Origin: Paenibacillus brevis
GTDB taxonomy: Bacteria; Bacillota; Bacilli; Paenibacillales; Paenibacillaceae
Direction: 5' to 3'
NCBI RefSeq assembly: GCF_018919145.1
Contig: NZ_JAHLQJ010000001.1
Span: 310,001-374,000, forward strand
Length of the DNA: 64,000 bases
Position numbers and translations under genes: made by a program. Numbering within the stretch: the first letter of the stretch is position 1; each line of letters opens with the position of its first letter. This document shows, piece by piece, positions 42,686-52,045 of this stretch. Below the pieces are notes generated by a model that was not told where the DNA came from, ran no database searches, and saw only the letters and a program-made list of their open reading frames with translations.

Positions 42686-44073
42686 CGCGTCTTCTCCTCC
42701 GCGGCATCTGCAATGGAACTTCCTTCGTTATGGGCTTCGCCCAGCCAGGCGCCCTGTTCTAGCAGGATGCTCTGCAGCTCCGCTACGGAAATGCTCCGCG
42801 AACCGGCGCCCGGAGAACGAAGAGCCAATGCTGCGGCTGTACCCGCAGCCTGACCCATGGCGAAGCAGTTCGGCATCACCCGGAGCGAGCCTTGCACCGC
42901 GCGGTCGGAGGAAGCGGCTCTTCCCGGCACCCACAGGTTATCGATGCCAAGCGGAAGCAGAACACGGTAAGGCACGCCATGAGACTCTCCTGGTTTCAAG
43001 TGCGTGAAGGTCATATTGCTCTTGCTGGTAGCCAGGTGGATATCGATATAATAGGCGTTTCGGGCAATATCATCAGGGAAAGAGCGGGCGTTCACGAAAT
43101 CCTCTACCGTCAGCACATAGTCTCCCTGAATGCGCCGTGTCTCCCGAATTCCAAGCTGCTCGCCGCTTGCCACAAGATGCGCCCGCTCAAATCCCGGCAC
43201 CGAGCGCCGGAAAAATTCCAGCTGCCGCTGAATCAGCCTGCGCCCTTCGATTGCTCCGCGCGTCAAATCCTCGGCTTGGGTGCCGTCGACGCCGAATACA
43301 TGGCCGAAATTGACGCCGACCAATTCGTCGTCAATCCAGGCGAACCCCGATACAGAAGCGCGTCCCTCAGGCAGCTGCCCCTCGGCAATTCCCCGTTCTA
43401 CCGTTTTGTGCAATTGCCCGGTGTCCCCGGACTCCTTCAAGTACTGCAGAAATTTAGGCCGGTCCACCTTAGACAGCAAATAGCACATGCTTCCCGGTTG
43501 AAGCTCGCCGGCATCTCCGCCTTTCTGAAAAGGAACTCCCGCCATAGCGGCTACGTCGGCATCTCCCGTGGCATCGATAACGTATTTGCACCGGACCATC
43601 GAACGGCCCGATTTATTGACGATGGCAATCCCCTCGATACGCCGCCCATCCTCGGACCGCAGCACATCATAGATAAAGGTATGGAAGAGCGGCTGCACCC
43701 CCGCCTCCAGAATGGCGTCGTCATAAACCCGCTTAAGCACCTCGGGGTCGATAGGAACCCAATCCAGCGTCTGCTCATATTCCTTACGGAAATCTTCGCT
43801 GCATGACTGCTTCATCCGTTCCATCAGCTCAAGGCCGATGCCGCGAATGATCGGCTTTTCCTTATCCGTAAATGGGCAGAAAGCAGGGACAAGCGCCACG
43901 GTCCCCATCCCTCCTAGGAAACCCCTCTGTTCGATCAACAACGTGCTCGCCCCGTTCGATGCTGCGCTAATGGCAGCCCCAATACCGGACGGGCCTCCCC
44001 CGACAACAACGACATCCACATCATACGAGACCGGGATACGCGATTCCGGCAGCATTACCTCTCCAACACTCAT
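42682..44073 (-). CDS. FAD-dependent oxidoreductase (PF12831-like)
   Basis: About 463 aa, cytoplasmic. Rossmann motif VVVVGGGPSGIGAAISAAS near residues 18-36, then LIEQRGFLGGMGTVALVP, CKYVIDATGDADVAAMAG and a C-terminal FAD contact around LWVPGRAASSDRAVQGSLRVMPN, all typical of the family. Same family as the N-terminal part of the 751-aa protein at 31887, but without its C-terminal extension. Start at 44073 has GGAGGAG upstream; a frame 19 codons longer overlaps the previous gene. Sits between GH130 and GDSL genes, so oxidation of an imported sugar or its product is plausible. Confidence 0.87.
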   Translation of the reverse strand: MSVGEVMLPESRIPVSYDVDVVVVGGGPSGIGAAISAASNGASTLLIEQRGFLGGMGTVALVPAFCPFTDKEKPIIRGIGLELMERMKQSCSEDFRKEYEQTLDWVPIDPEVLKRVYDDAILEAGVQPLFHTFIYDVLRSEDGRRIEGIAIVNKSGRSMVRCKYVIDATGDADVAAMAGVPFQKGGDAGELQPGSMCYLLSKVDRPKFLQYLKESGDTGQLHKTVERGIAEGQLPEGRASVSGFAWIDDELVGVNFGHVFGVDGTQAEDLTRGAIEGRRLIQRQLEFFRRSVPGFERAHLVASGEQLGIRETRRIQGDYVLTVEDFVNARSFPDDIARNAYYIDIHLATSKSNMTFTHLKPGESHGVPYRVLLPLGIDNLWVPGRAASSDRAVQGSLRVMPNCFAMGQAAGTAAALALRSPGAGSRSISVAELQSILLEQGAWLGEAHNEGSSIADAAEEKTR

Positions 44074-44089
44074 ATCCGACTCCTCCTGT

Positions 44090-45100
44090 CTATTTCCCGT
44101 TATTCTCCAGACAAAGTCTAACCAAATCATCTATATGGGCTGTTGCCAGGCACTCCCACGTGTCTGCCGCTCCATAATAAATTTTGACTTCCCCCGAATC
44201 CTCCAGAATCATCCCGCCCGGAAAAATCACATCATTGCGGAAGCCCCCGGCAGTTTCATAAGATGCCTCTGGAGCGATAAGCGGCGAATGAGACATACCG
44301 ATGATTTTCCCCGGATCCTCCAGATCCAGCAGCATAATGCCTGCAGTATAGCGCTTCTTCCAGCTCTCCTCCCAGCCGTTCTTGCCGCGGGAAGGATCCA
44401 GATCCACGGCATGGAAAGTGGTTAGCCAGCCTCTGTCCGTCTTGACGGGCGGCGCCCCGGGGCCTACCTTGTCATTGGCAAAGGGAACCTGCTCCACGCC
44501 CAGCACCAATCGGGATCCTCCCCAGTATTTCAGGTCCGGCGAATCGCTCATCCACATATCGAAGCGGTCTCTCCCGCCCCGGCTGTACACCGGGAAGGGG
44601 CGTTCCAGGCGGACATAATTGCCGCTGATTTTCTCCGGAAAAAGAACCATATTGCGGTTATCCGGGACCGAGAGGCTGAGGACATCGAACTTGCGAAAAT
44701 CCTCCGTTGCGGCAATACCGCCTCGAAGCCCATGCTTCGTATCGACGGCAAAGCACATATGGCATTTCCCGTCGATGACGGTCAACCTGGGGTCATATAC
44801 CCGGGTCACTTCTTCGTCTTGCCAGCTCCAGCAAGGCTCCGGCTGGACTTCCCAGCGGATGCCGTCATCGCTGAAGGCGAGTCCCAGATTGGTCGTGCTA
44901 TGCGGCTCGATCGTGCCCTGCTCCTCATTACCATAGTCATTCCGGAAGACCATAACATACTTGCCTTCATACTTAGCCACACCGGCATTAAATACCATGG
45001 CCGGGCCATACGGCACATCCTTCGGCCCCAGGATCGGATTGTCCGGATGCCGGACAATGACGGGACTGGATGCCAGGGATCCGATAATCGGTTCATTCAT
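44090..45100 (-). CDS. GH130-family glycoside phosphorylase/hydrolase
   Basis: About 336 aa, no signal peptide. Family features: HPDNPILGP, FNAGVAKYEGKYVMVFRNDYG, GLAFSDDGIRWE, RVYDPRLTVIDG (with the Asp that serves as general acid in GH130), and GWLTTFHAVD. GH130 enzymes mostly phosphorolyse beta-mannosides, for example mannosyl-glucose and mannooligosaccharides. Cytoplasmic placement next to an importer fits phosphorolysis of imported oligosaccharides. Start at 45100 (GGGAG ten bases upstream) preferred to 45136. Exact linkage specificity cannot be read. Confidence 0.87.
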   Translation of the reverse strand: MNEPIIGSLASSPVIVRHPDNPILGPKDVPYGPAMVFNAGVAKYEGKYVMVFRNDYGNEEQGTIEPHSTTNLGLAFSDDGIRWEVQPEPCWSWQDEEVTRVYDPRLTVIDGKCHMCFAVDTKHGLRGGIAATEDFRKFDVLSLSVPDNRNMVLFPEKISGNYVRLERPFPVYSRGGRDRFDMWMSDSPDLKYWGGSRLVLGVEQVPFANDKVGPGAPPVKTDRGWLTTFHAVDLDPSRGKNGWEESWKKRYTAGIMLLDLEDPGKIIGMSHSPLIAPEASYETAGGFRNDVIFPGGMILEDSGEVKIYYGAADTWECLATAHIDDLVRLCLENNGK

Positions 45101-45188
45101 AAAGCTTCTACTCCCTCTCTGTAGGTTGCTGTACATACAGGGTAACGTATCTACCCTCTCTACGTAACCTTTTTAATTCAACGTATGA

Positions 45189-46082
45189 TCAGCCCTTGAT
45201 GGAGCCGGCTGTGACCTGCATGAATGATTTGTTCGCAAGCAGATAGACCAGCAGCATCGGCAGCATCGACAAGCACGCACCGGCCATCATCAGATTGGTC
45301 TGCATGGCTGCCGAGGAGCCGTACCTCAGGTTGGCCAATCCTACAGTCAGCGTCTGCAGATGAGGATCAGTCAAGGTGAATACCAGGGGCAGGATATACT
45401 CATTCCAGGCATGCCGGAAAGCGAACAGCCCCGACACCCCGAGCCCCGGCGCAAGCAGGGGAATAATGATTCGGAAGAAGGTACGGATGAAGCCTGAGCC
45501 ATCCATCATCGCCGCTTCGTCGAGCTCGCGGGGAATCGACTTGTAGAACCCCGACAGAATAAAAAAGGTGCTGGCATGCCCGCTGATCAGGATCAGGATG
45601 ACGCCCCATAGCGATGAATTCAGCCCCAGCAAGACCATCAGGTCAAATTGGGGTCTCAGCACGATGGCTCCCATCGATATGAACATCATTGAAGCCTGAA
45701 GCCCGACGAAGAGAGCCTTTCCGGGAAAGCTTCTCCGGTCGACCACATACGCAGCCATGGCTGCCACAAGGAGCGTGCCGACGGTCGAGGTGACGCTCAT
45801 AAACAAACTGTTCCAGGTGTAACGGGCGAAATTGCTTTGCTGCCAAGCCTCCGCATAGTTTGCGAACTGCCATTTCGAAGGGATCAGGTTCCCGCCGCTC
45901 ATCAGTTCCGCATTGGTCATCATAGATCCGGTAAATGTCATTAAAAGCGGGAACAAGGTAAACACGACGATCGCCAGCAAGAATGCCCACATAATCGCTC
46001 TTCCGGCAAATCTTCCCGGACGAAGCTTATCGCGAAGGCCATGCACCGGTTGTCTGACTGTAGGTACTGCTTCATTCTTCAT
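45189..46082 (-). CDS. ABC importer permease, MalG type (locus 3)
   Basis: 297 aa, six helices, a ~25-residue basic cytoplasmic N-terminus, EAA loop ELDEAAMMDGSGFIRTFFRIIIP near residue 190. SD AGGAGG. It follows its partner by 13 bp. Confidence 0.91.
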   Translation of the reverse strand: MKNEAVPTVRQPVHGLRDKLRPGRFAGRAIMWAFLLAIVVFTLFPLLMTFTGSMMTNAELMSGGNLIPSKWQFANYAEAWQQSNFARYTWNSLFMSVTSTVGTLLVAAMAAYVVDRRSFPGKALFVGLQASMMFISMGAIVLRPQFDLMVLLGLNSSLWGVILILISGHASTFFILSGFYKSIPRELDEAAMMDGSGFIRTFFRIIIPLLAPGLGVSGLFAFRHAWNEYILPLVFTLTDPHLQTLTVGLANLRYGSSAAMQTNLMMAGACLSMLPMLLVYLLANKSFMQVTAGSIKG

Positions 46083-46095
46083 CGCTGCATGCCTC

Positions 46096-46995
46096 CTAAT
46101 ACACCTTGTTCATTTTTTTGCTCATATATTGATAAATCAGAGTAATTCCTCCAACGATCAGCGCCGTGACGAAACCTACGGCACTTCCGTAACCGAACTG
46201 CTGCTCTACCGGCGTGCCTGAGGTTGCCATCGGGAACAGAAGCTTGTAAAGATACAGATACATGACCTCCGTCTTGCCGATCGGACCGCCCTCCGTCATG
46301 ACCATGATGCTCTCGTAGCCCTTCAATGCCGCAATGATGGCCAGCATGATGATTACCTGCATCACCGGTCCCAGCATGGGCAGCGTGATATAACGGAAGC
46401 GATGTACCGGCCCTGCGCCGTCGATAGAAGCACTCTCGTATAAGTCCTTCGGGATGCTCTGCAGTCCGGCCAGAAAGAGCAGCATATAATTACCGATGGC
46501 CCCCCAGGTTGCGACCAGAATCACGGTGAGCATCGCATGCTTGGGTCCGAGCCACTCGAACGGCTGTCCGATGATGTGATACTTCATCAGCAGTTGATTG
46601 ACCATCCCGTTGTAGGAATTAAAAATCAGATAAAATACCACCGAAATCACAGCCGTACTGATGACTGTCGGCATGAAGAATACGGCACGGAGCAGATTTC
46701 GGCCGCGCAGCTTGCCGTTCAGGATCACCGCCAGCAGGAGCGATAAAGGTACGGTGAGCAAAAGCTTGCCTCCCGCAAAGACGAAGGTATTTTTTACGGA
46801 CGCCCAAAAGGCCTGATCCCTGAACAATCTGGCAAAGTTATCGAGCCCCACGAAGACCTCTTGCCCATACCCCGGATAATCGTAAAACATATACCGCAGT
46901 ACCCATACTAGCGGGTACACACCTAGTGCCAAGGTCAATATGACGCTAGGGAATAATAGCAGGGAATTCTCCTGCAGCCGTTTCCACTGTGACAT
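46096..46995 (-). CDS. ABC importer permease, MalF type (locus 3)
   Basis: About 299 aa, six helices, EAA loop DLYESASIDGAGPVHRFRYITLP near residue 195 (Glu-Ser-Ala in place of Glu-Ala-Ala, common in the family). Start at 46995 chosen because it lies beyond the intergenic hairpin; the longer frame from 47043 would run through the hairpin. SD GGGGGAT/AGGGAG upstream. Confidence 0.9.
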   Translation of the reverse strand: MSQWKRLQENSLLLFPSVILTLALGVYPLVWVLRYMFYDYPGYGQEVFVGLDNFARLFRDQAFWASVKNTFVFAGGKLLLTVPLSLLLAVILNGKLRGRNLLRAVFFMPTVISTAVISVVFYLIFNSYNGMVNQLLMKYHIIGQPFEWLGPKHAMLTVILVATWGAIGNYMLLFLAGLQSIPKDLYESASIDGAGPVHRFRYITLPMLGPVMQVIIMLAIIAALKGYESIMVMTEGGPIGKTEVMYLYLYKLLFPMATSGTPVEQQFGYGSAVGFVTALIVGGITLIYQYMSKKMNKVY

Positions 46996-47021
46996 CTCCC
47001 TATCCCCCGTTCTTGAATAAA

Positions 47022-47056
47022 CAAAGGGCTTTCGTTCAACCAACGAAAGCCCTTTG
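47022..47056 (-). terminator. Perfect 15-bp hairpin between binding-protein and permease genes
   Basis: CAAAGGGCTTTCGTT and its exact complement flank a five-base loop, 10 bp after the binding-protein stop. The following minus-strand tail (TGTTTATTCAAG) is only modestly U-rich, so it is likely a leaky terminator or an mRNA 3'-end stabiliser that raises binding-protein output relative to permeases. Confidence 0.8.
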
Positions 47057-47066
47057 TATTCCTGTA

Positions 47067-48473
47067 TTATTTGGCTTTCAGCTGTGACGGGTCAAAGGAT
47101 GGATCCGGGCTGACCTTCACGTCGCCCTTTTCTACGGCCTTAGACAGTGCGTCATTATAGCGCGCGTTCAGATCAGATACCACCGCCTGAAGATCTCCGC
47201 CATCCAGCATGTATTTGAAGAATGCATCGCCATAGTTGGCTCCTTCAGGCGTGATGTTCGGCGTTACCGGCCAGAGCGAATCATGTTCGCCTACCAGGAA
47301 GCCTTCCATGCCGGGAGTATCCGGGTTTGTAGCCTTTTCTGCAATGGAAGGAACAATCGAAATTCCGAATCCCTTCTCATGGTAAGTCGTCAGAACGTCA
47401 TCAGCATACATGTACTCCATGAATTTCCATGCCGCATCTTTATTGGACGATTTATCATTGATGCCGATCCAGGTTCCGGCAGACACGATTTCGGACGTAC
47501 CGACCTGCTTGCCCTCCAGCGTTGGTGCCAGAGCTCCGGCCCAGTTAATGGTCGTAGGGAATTGATCCTTATATACCCCTGGCTCCGTCGAGAAGGAGAG
47601 GTACATGCCGATCTTGCCTGCGGCAAATTGAGCGCGCAGCGGATCGATATCAAGCGTTTCCGCCCCCGGAAGAATGCTGCCATCGTCATGCATTTGCTTG
47701 AAATATTCAATCACCTGGCTATACGGACCGAAGTCAAACTGTCCTGTCTTCAGATCAAAGCCCAAGCCTTGATAGCCGCTGAGCGATAAAATTTCGCGGA
47801 CCGAACGCTCGAAGGCGCTTTTCGGATTTTTGAAGTTGAGCGCAAACCCGTAAATGCCTTCTTTCTTGCCGTAATCCGTAATCTTTTTGGCGGCGTCCAC
47901 CATATCCTGCAAGGATGCCGGAGGCTCCGAAATGCCCGCCTTTTCAAACAAATCTTGATTGTACACAAGGCGAAGCGTCAGGCCGGAGTTAGGAAGACTG
48001 TACACTTGGCCATCGAACCGGTTAACGCCGTCCATCAGCAAGCCGTCAAACTTGGATTTCATTTCATCCGTCAAATAGCTGTCCAACGGGGCCAAGTAAC
48101 CCTTTTTCATAAACATTTCCGTGTTGGCGCTCTTGAGTCTGAGAATATCCGGCGCTTTATTGCTGGCGAAGGCAATATCAACGCTCTGATTATAGTTTTC
48201 CGACAAGACGGTTAGCTCGACAGAAATATTATCCTGATTGGTCGAGTTAAAGTTTTCGATCAATTCCTTAATATACTCCTGGTCATGACGATCGTCCGTC
48301 CAATAAGTAAGGACCTTCTTCTCACCGGGTTGTTCGGCTCCTTGCGTCTGCTGTTCATTTCCTGTTGCCGGCTTCTCATTGGCGGTCTTGTCCGTGTTTC
48401 CGCCGCCGCAGGCTGCCGTACCAAGAGCCAGAACAGCCACCATGCCAAGTCCAAGCACTTTTTTAAAGTTCAT
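47067..48473 (-). CDS. Solute-binding lipoprotein (locus 3)
   Basis: About 468 aa. Lipobox LGTAAC with Cys near 22, Gly/Asn/Gln-rich linker, then a family-1 binding-protein fold (VLTYWTDDRHDQEYIKELIENFN). Start at 48473 has GGGGG seven bases away; an ATG two codons earlier is too close. Promoter at 48520. Delivers a saccharide to the permeases at 46995 and 46082, most likely a substrate for the downstream GH130 enzyme. Confidence 0.92.
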   Translation of the reverse strand: MNFKKVLGLGMVAVLALGTAACGGGNTDKTANEKPATGNEQQTQGAEQPGEKKVLTYWTDDRHDQEYIKELIENFNSTNQDNISVELTVLSENYNQSVDIAFASNKAPDILRLKSANTEMFMKKGYLAPLDSYLTDEMKSKFDGLLMDGVNRFDGQVYSLPNSGLTLRLVYNQDLFEKAGISEPPASLQDMVDAAKKITDYGKKEGIYGFALNFKNPKSAFERSVREILSLSGYQGLGFDLKTGQFDFGPYSQVIEYFKQMHDDGSILPGAETLDIDPLRAQFAAGKIGMYLSFSTEPGVYKDQFPTTINWAGALAPTLEGKQVGTSEIVSAGTWIGINDKSSNKDAAWKFMEYMYADDVLTTYHEKGFGISIVPSIAEKATNPDTPGMEGFLVGEHDSLWPVTPNITPEGANYGDAFFKYMLDGGDLQAVVSDLNARYNDALSKAVEKGDVKVSPDPSFDPSQLKAK

Positions 48474-48519
48474 ATTCATTCCCCCTTCTTTCTTGGCGAA
48501 ATCTGCTGTTTACGAATTC

Positions 48520-48525
48520 ATTATA
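48520..48525 (-). promoter_or_regulatory. -10 element of the locus-3 importer operon
   Basis: Perfect TATAAT on the minus strand about 47 bp upstream of the binding-protein start. The region at -35 is the T-run of the preceding terminator and does not match consensus, consistent with activator-dependent expression by the response regulator at 48579. Confidence 0.5.
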
Positions 48526-48534
48526 AGACGGCGC

Positions 48535-48566
48535 AAAAAAAGGAGAGTGCGGCAATTTCACTCTCC
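48535..48566 (-). terminator. Terminator of the kinase-regulator operon (locus 3)
   Basis: GGAGAGTG / CACTCTCC with a nine-base loop, followed on minus by TTTTTTT. Classic intrinsic terminator 13 bp after the regulator stop. Confidence 0.92.
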
Positions 48567-48578
48567 AGGGTGGTAATT

Positions 48579-50219
48579 CTACTGTCCTGATTCGGGAGAT
48601 ACGGCTGGCTTGGACTCATAGCTTTCGCGGAATTCCGACGGCGTCTTTCCCGTAAGCTTCTTGAAGGTTTCGCTGAAATACCGCCGATCCTCATAACCTA
48701 CGGCCGATGCCGCGTCTTGCACAGACATGCCGTCAAGGATCAGCTTCTTGGCCTTGTTGATCCGCTCACTCGCGAGATATTGGGTCAACGTCATGCCGGT
48801 CACCCGTTTGAACAGGCTCGAGTAATAGCTTGGGCTCAAATGCACGTAAGCGGCGCATTCGCTTACAGATAGGCTCCGATCAAGCTGGCTTGTGATAAAC
48901 TTCAGCGATGTATATATCATTTCCTCTCCCTCTGACAACGAATGGCTCTTGACCAGTTCTGCTCCGCCTTTGCACAGCTTCAGGATTTGCTGCTCCAGAA
49001 CGGCGAGCTTCGTCCCCGCCATGGCCCGCTCGGCTTTGAACCGATCTATCAGCGGCTGGACCTCCTGCTGCGGCACCAGCTCATACAGCATTCTTATGAT
49101 GGATGCAACAAGTTCCTCATACAGGCTGAGCGAATAATCCGGGTTCGGCTGGGGAACGACGCTTTGCAGCTTCTTGGACATCTCGGACAAGAGCGATGCG
49201 GCCAGTTCCCCGTTGCCTGAACGCAGAACCAACAGCAGCTCCTTCTGATGCTCGAGCAGAATCGGCTCCTGCCGGTCTGTCTTGGGAAGATTGCCATAGC
49301 CGATGGCTCCGTTGCCCTCGGTGAACAAATGATAGGCCAGCGCGGTCTCTGCCTGGCGATAGGCATCGGGAAGCTGATGAACCTCATCGACCCCATCCCC
49401 GATGCCTACAGATACCGTAAACTTGGTGAAGCGCTCGATGTTCTGGCAACAGCGCTCTCCGATCTCCTCCGCCGTAAACAGTGTTGAAGCGTTGAGCACG
49501 GCGGCAAACCGGTGGTCGCCGTCCCGGAACACCATGCACTTCGTGTGCTTGCTGATCGTCTCCTCCACGATATTTTGCAGCGAGAACCGGATCAATTCTA
49601 CCTCGTGAATCGGCAGATCGGAGATTCTCTCTTCAAAATCATCGATTTTGAACAGCATGACCGTGAATCCGCGCGAAGCGAGATCGATCTTCAGAAACTC
49701 CCAGCGTTTGGCGGCCTGACTCCAGCCCGTCCGATGATGGATTAGCAGGGAGAAGTATTCCTGCCGAAGCAGCGGCATGCTTTCTCTAAGCTTTCGCTCC
49801 ATCTCCTTCTGGCTGAAGTACTCCGAGCGTTCCGTCAGAACTTGCTCCTTGGCCCGGAGAGCCGCTTGCGTGATCTCCGTCTCCGAGAAGGGCTTCAATA
49901 TGAAATCGAAGGCTCCCAGCTTGACGGCCTTCTGTGCATAATCAAAGTCCGAATAACCGGTCATCAGGATCACCTTGCAAGCCAGCTGCAGCTCCAGAAG
50001 CGACTGCATCATCATCAAGCCATCCATCCGTGGCATTCGAATGTCGGTAATGACGATATCCGGCTTGCTGCATTTAATAAGTTCCAGGCCTTCCGCCCCG
50101 TTTGACGACGCGCCTGCCAGCGTGATGCCATAGACATCCCAATCGATCGCCGTCAAGCCATCAACCACACTTTTGATATCATCAATAATGACCAAATTGA
50201 TCCTTTGTTCAAAATTCAT
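48579..50219 (-). CDS. Response regulator, YesN type (REC, central domain, AraC HTH)
   Basis: About 546 aa. Receiver ~3-125 (LVIIDDIKSVVDG, phospho-acceptor in DIVITDIRMPRMDG near 57, Lys in FILKPFSE). A central region (~180-410) typical of long YesN proteins, then the AraC-type HTH (~440-540, LSVSECAAYVHLSPSYYSSLFKRVTGMTLTQYL, VGYEDRRYFSETFKKLTGKTP). Start at 50219 has AAAGGAG upstream and overlaps the kinase stop by 11 bp. Ends in a strong terminator, so it and the kinase form a unit separate from the importer genes it probably activates. Confidence 0.93.
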   Translation of the reverse strand: MNFEQRINLVIIDDIKSVVDGLTAIDWDVYGITLAGASSNGAEGLELIKCSKPDIVITDIRMPRMDGLMMMQSLLELQLACKVILMTGYSDFDYAQKAVKLGAFDFILKPFSETEITQAALRAKEQVLTERSEYFSQKEMERKLRESMPLLRQEYFSLLIHHRTGWSQAAKRWEFLKIDLASRGFTVMLFKIDDFEERISDLPIHEVELIRFSLQNIVEETISKHTKCMVFRDGDHRFAAVLNASTLFTAEEIGERCCQNIERFTKFTVSVGIGDGVDEVHQLPDAYRQAETALAYHLFTEGNGAIGYGNLPKTDRQEPILLEHQKELLLVLRSGNGELAASLLSEMSKKLQSVVPQPNPDYSLSLYEELVASIIRMLYELVPQQEVQPLIDRFKAERAMAGTKLAVLEQQILKLCKGGAELVKSHSLSEGEEMIYTSLKFITSQLDRSLSVSECAAYVHLSPSYYSSLFKRVTGMTLTQYLASERINKAKKLILDGMSVQDAASAVGYEDRRYFSETFKKLTGKTPSEFRESYESKPAVSPESGQ

Positions 50220-51969
50220 GCGGATTCTCTCCTTTCCACGGGAACACGATGCTAACGGCGGTGCCTTCCCCCGGCTCGCTGACAACCTCAAGCCGGGCTT
50301 CGTCTCCGTAGCCAAGGCTTAGCCGGCTAATCAGATTGCCGATTGCATAACCTTGATCCGAACTTTGGCTGCACAGCAGCCTGACTGCGTCTTCCTCCAT
50401 GCCGCACCCGTTATCGCTGACCCGAAGGCTCCAGGTGCCGGAGACGGGATCGACATCCGCTTCGATCAGGATGCGTCCGCCGGACTCCATGCTTTCGAAT
50501 CCGTGAAGAATGCTGTTCTCCACGAGGGGTTGAAGCAATATACGCGGTACCGGCTGCTGGAGCAGTCCGGGCTCGGCAATCCGGATCTCATATTCAAACA
50601 GGTTTTCATAACAGTTGCTCTGCAATTTCAAATACTGGACGACATGCTGAATTTCCTTCTCCAGCGTCGTCATTTCCTGCCCTTTATTCAAGCCGAGCTG
50701 AAACAGTCTCGACAGCGACATCACCATCTCCTGGGATTCCTCCACCCGCTTCAGGTTCAGCTTCCAATAGATCGTATTCAAGGTGTTATAGAGAAAATGG
50801 GGATCCATCTGAGCGGACAACGATTTGATCTCGGCTGAGCGCTTGCTGGCTTCCGCCAGCTTTACCTCCTCGATCAGAAGGACGATTTGATCGAGCATCC
50901 GGTTGAACCGAAAGCCGACCTGGGCCAGCTCATCCTCATTCCGGCTGTGGAACCGGGCCGTAAGATCGTTGATCTCCACTCTTTTCATCACAAGCAAAAG
51001 TCCCTGCAAGGGGGTAAGCAAATAGCGGGTAAACCATCCCGATATGACCAGGGTAACGATGAAGCTGATCGCCGTGATCAGCAGAATGGTCCATTTGACA
51101 CTTCTTAATTCTCTAAGTACATTGGCCTTCGATTGAATTGCGACTACCGTCCAGTCATTAATCTGCAGCCCCGCATAATTGAGCAGGTAATCGTTCCCGC
51201 CTAGCTTAAAGGTCGTATATCCCGACGGTTCGCTCTCCAGCAGACTGGACGTCAAGCCCGTTGCCGCCGTTTGCTGAATGAGCGGGTTCGCTTCGTCGTA
51301 CACCAGACTTTCGCCCGCATTCAGAAGGAAGCGAAGGGAACCGCCCTCGGCGGTCGGACCGACCACCTTTCGCAGGCCATTTTCACGGATGTTCACCACG
51401 ACATAGACATCCCGGATCGGATACTCCGCAATGGGCTGGAGAACCAATGAAATCACGCGCTGATTCCCCGAAAATATCGGATCCTCGTGCCCTTCGATCC
51501 ATATATTCCGTTTCTCTTTGATAATCTGCTGATAGAGCTGCGTCTCCGTAAACACGGTCGAGTGATTCCGGTTCATGGAGAGGGGGTAAAACTCCCCGAT
51601 CGGGGTGGAAATGTAAATGGACTGAATTAAGGGCTCCGCAATGCGTGCCTGAGAAAATACGTTATCCATTTTCGTCATATGCGTAAAGTAGGCTTGATCA
51701 TTTCCTATAGAGGCATCCTTCAGCATGCTTTGAAACGAATCGCTGATCATAAAGGTCATCATGACCAGCATCAGCTGATTCAGTCTTTCATCTACAATCT
51801 GCGCAGATTTCACGACCGTATCCTGCGTCAGCTTCAGCGCCTTGTCTTCCAGAATACCTGCGGTCGTCCTATACGAGAAGAGACCGGTAATAAGAATCGA
51901 CACAACGGAAACCAGGAGAAAGGTTACCTTCAGCTTATTTCGAAATGAGAGCCGGTTCATACTTATCAT
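50209..51969 (-). CDS. Sensor histidine kinase, YesM type (locus 3)
   Basis: About 586 aa. TM1 ~12-34, extracellular sensor ~35-290, TM2 ~292-315, HAMP ~316-370 (RYLLTPLQGLLLVMKRVE), His_kinase with LSAQMDPHFLYNTLNTIYW (phospho-His near 393), HATPase with LVENSILHGF, SDNGCGM and IGNLISRL. Start at 51969 has AAGGTG upstream; a GTG five codons earlier is possible. Likely senses a saccharide or another wall-side signal and phosphorylates the overlapping regulator. A candidate cre site lies 63 bp upstream. Confidence 0.92.
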   Translation of the reverse strand: MISMNRLSFRNKLKVTFLLVSVVSILITGLFSYRTTAGILEDKALKLTQDTVVKSAQIVDERLNQLMLVMMTFMISDSFQSMLKDASIGNDQAYFTHMTKMDNVFSQARIAEPLIQSIYISTPIGEFYPLSMNRNHSTVFTETQLYQQIIKEKRNIWIEGHEDPIFSGNQRVISLVLQPIAEYPIRDVYVVVNIRENGLRKVVGPTAEGGSLRFLLNAGESLVYDEANPLIQQTAATGLTSSLLESEPSGYTTFKLGGNDYLLNYAGLQINDWTVVAIQSKANVLRELRSVKWTILLITAISFIVTLVISGWFTRYLLTPLQGLLLVMKRVEINDLTARFHSRNEDELAQVGFRFNRMLDQIVLLIEEVKLAEASKRSAEIKSLSAQMDPHFLYNTLNTIYWKLNLKRVEESQEMVMSLSRLFQLGLNKGQEMTTLEKEIQHVVQYLKLQSNCYENLFEYEIRIAEPGLLQQPVPRILLQPLVENSILHGFESMESGGRILIEADVDPVSGTWSLRVSDNGCGMEEDAVRLLCSQSSDQGYAIGNLISRLSLGYGDEARLEVVSEPGEGTAVSIVFPWKGENPHEF

Positions 51970-52031
51970 CGAGTTCACCTTCACTCTTGTATAAATAATA
52001 TCTTTCTATGATACCCTCTCTCATTCGCAAG

Positions 52032-52045
52032 TGAAAGCGTTTTCT
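52032..52045. promoter_or_regulatory. Candidate cre (CcpA) site upstream of the locus-3 kinase
   Basis: TGAAAGCGTTTTCT matches the catabolite-responsive element core (TGNAANCGNWNNCW). It lies in the 487-bp gap (51970-52456) between the divergent kinase and lyase genes; apart from the two cre-like sites nothing else in that gap is recognisable. Confidence 0.6.
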
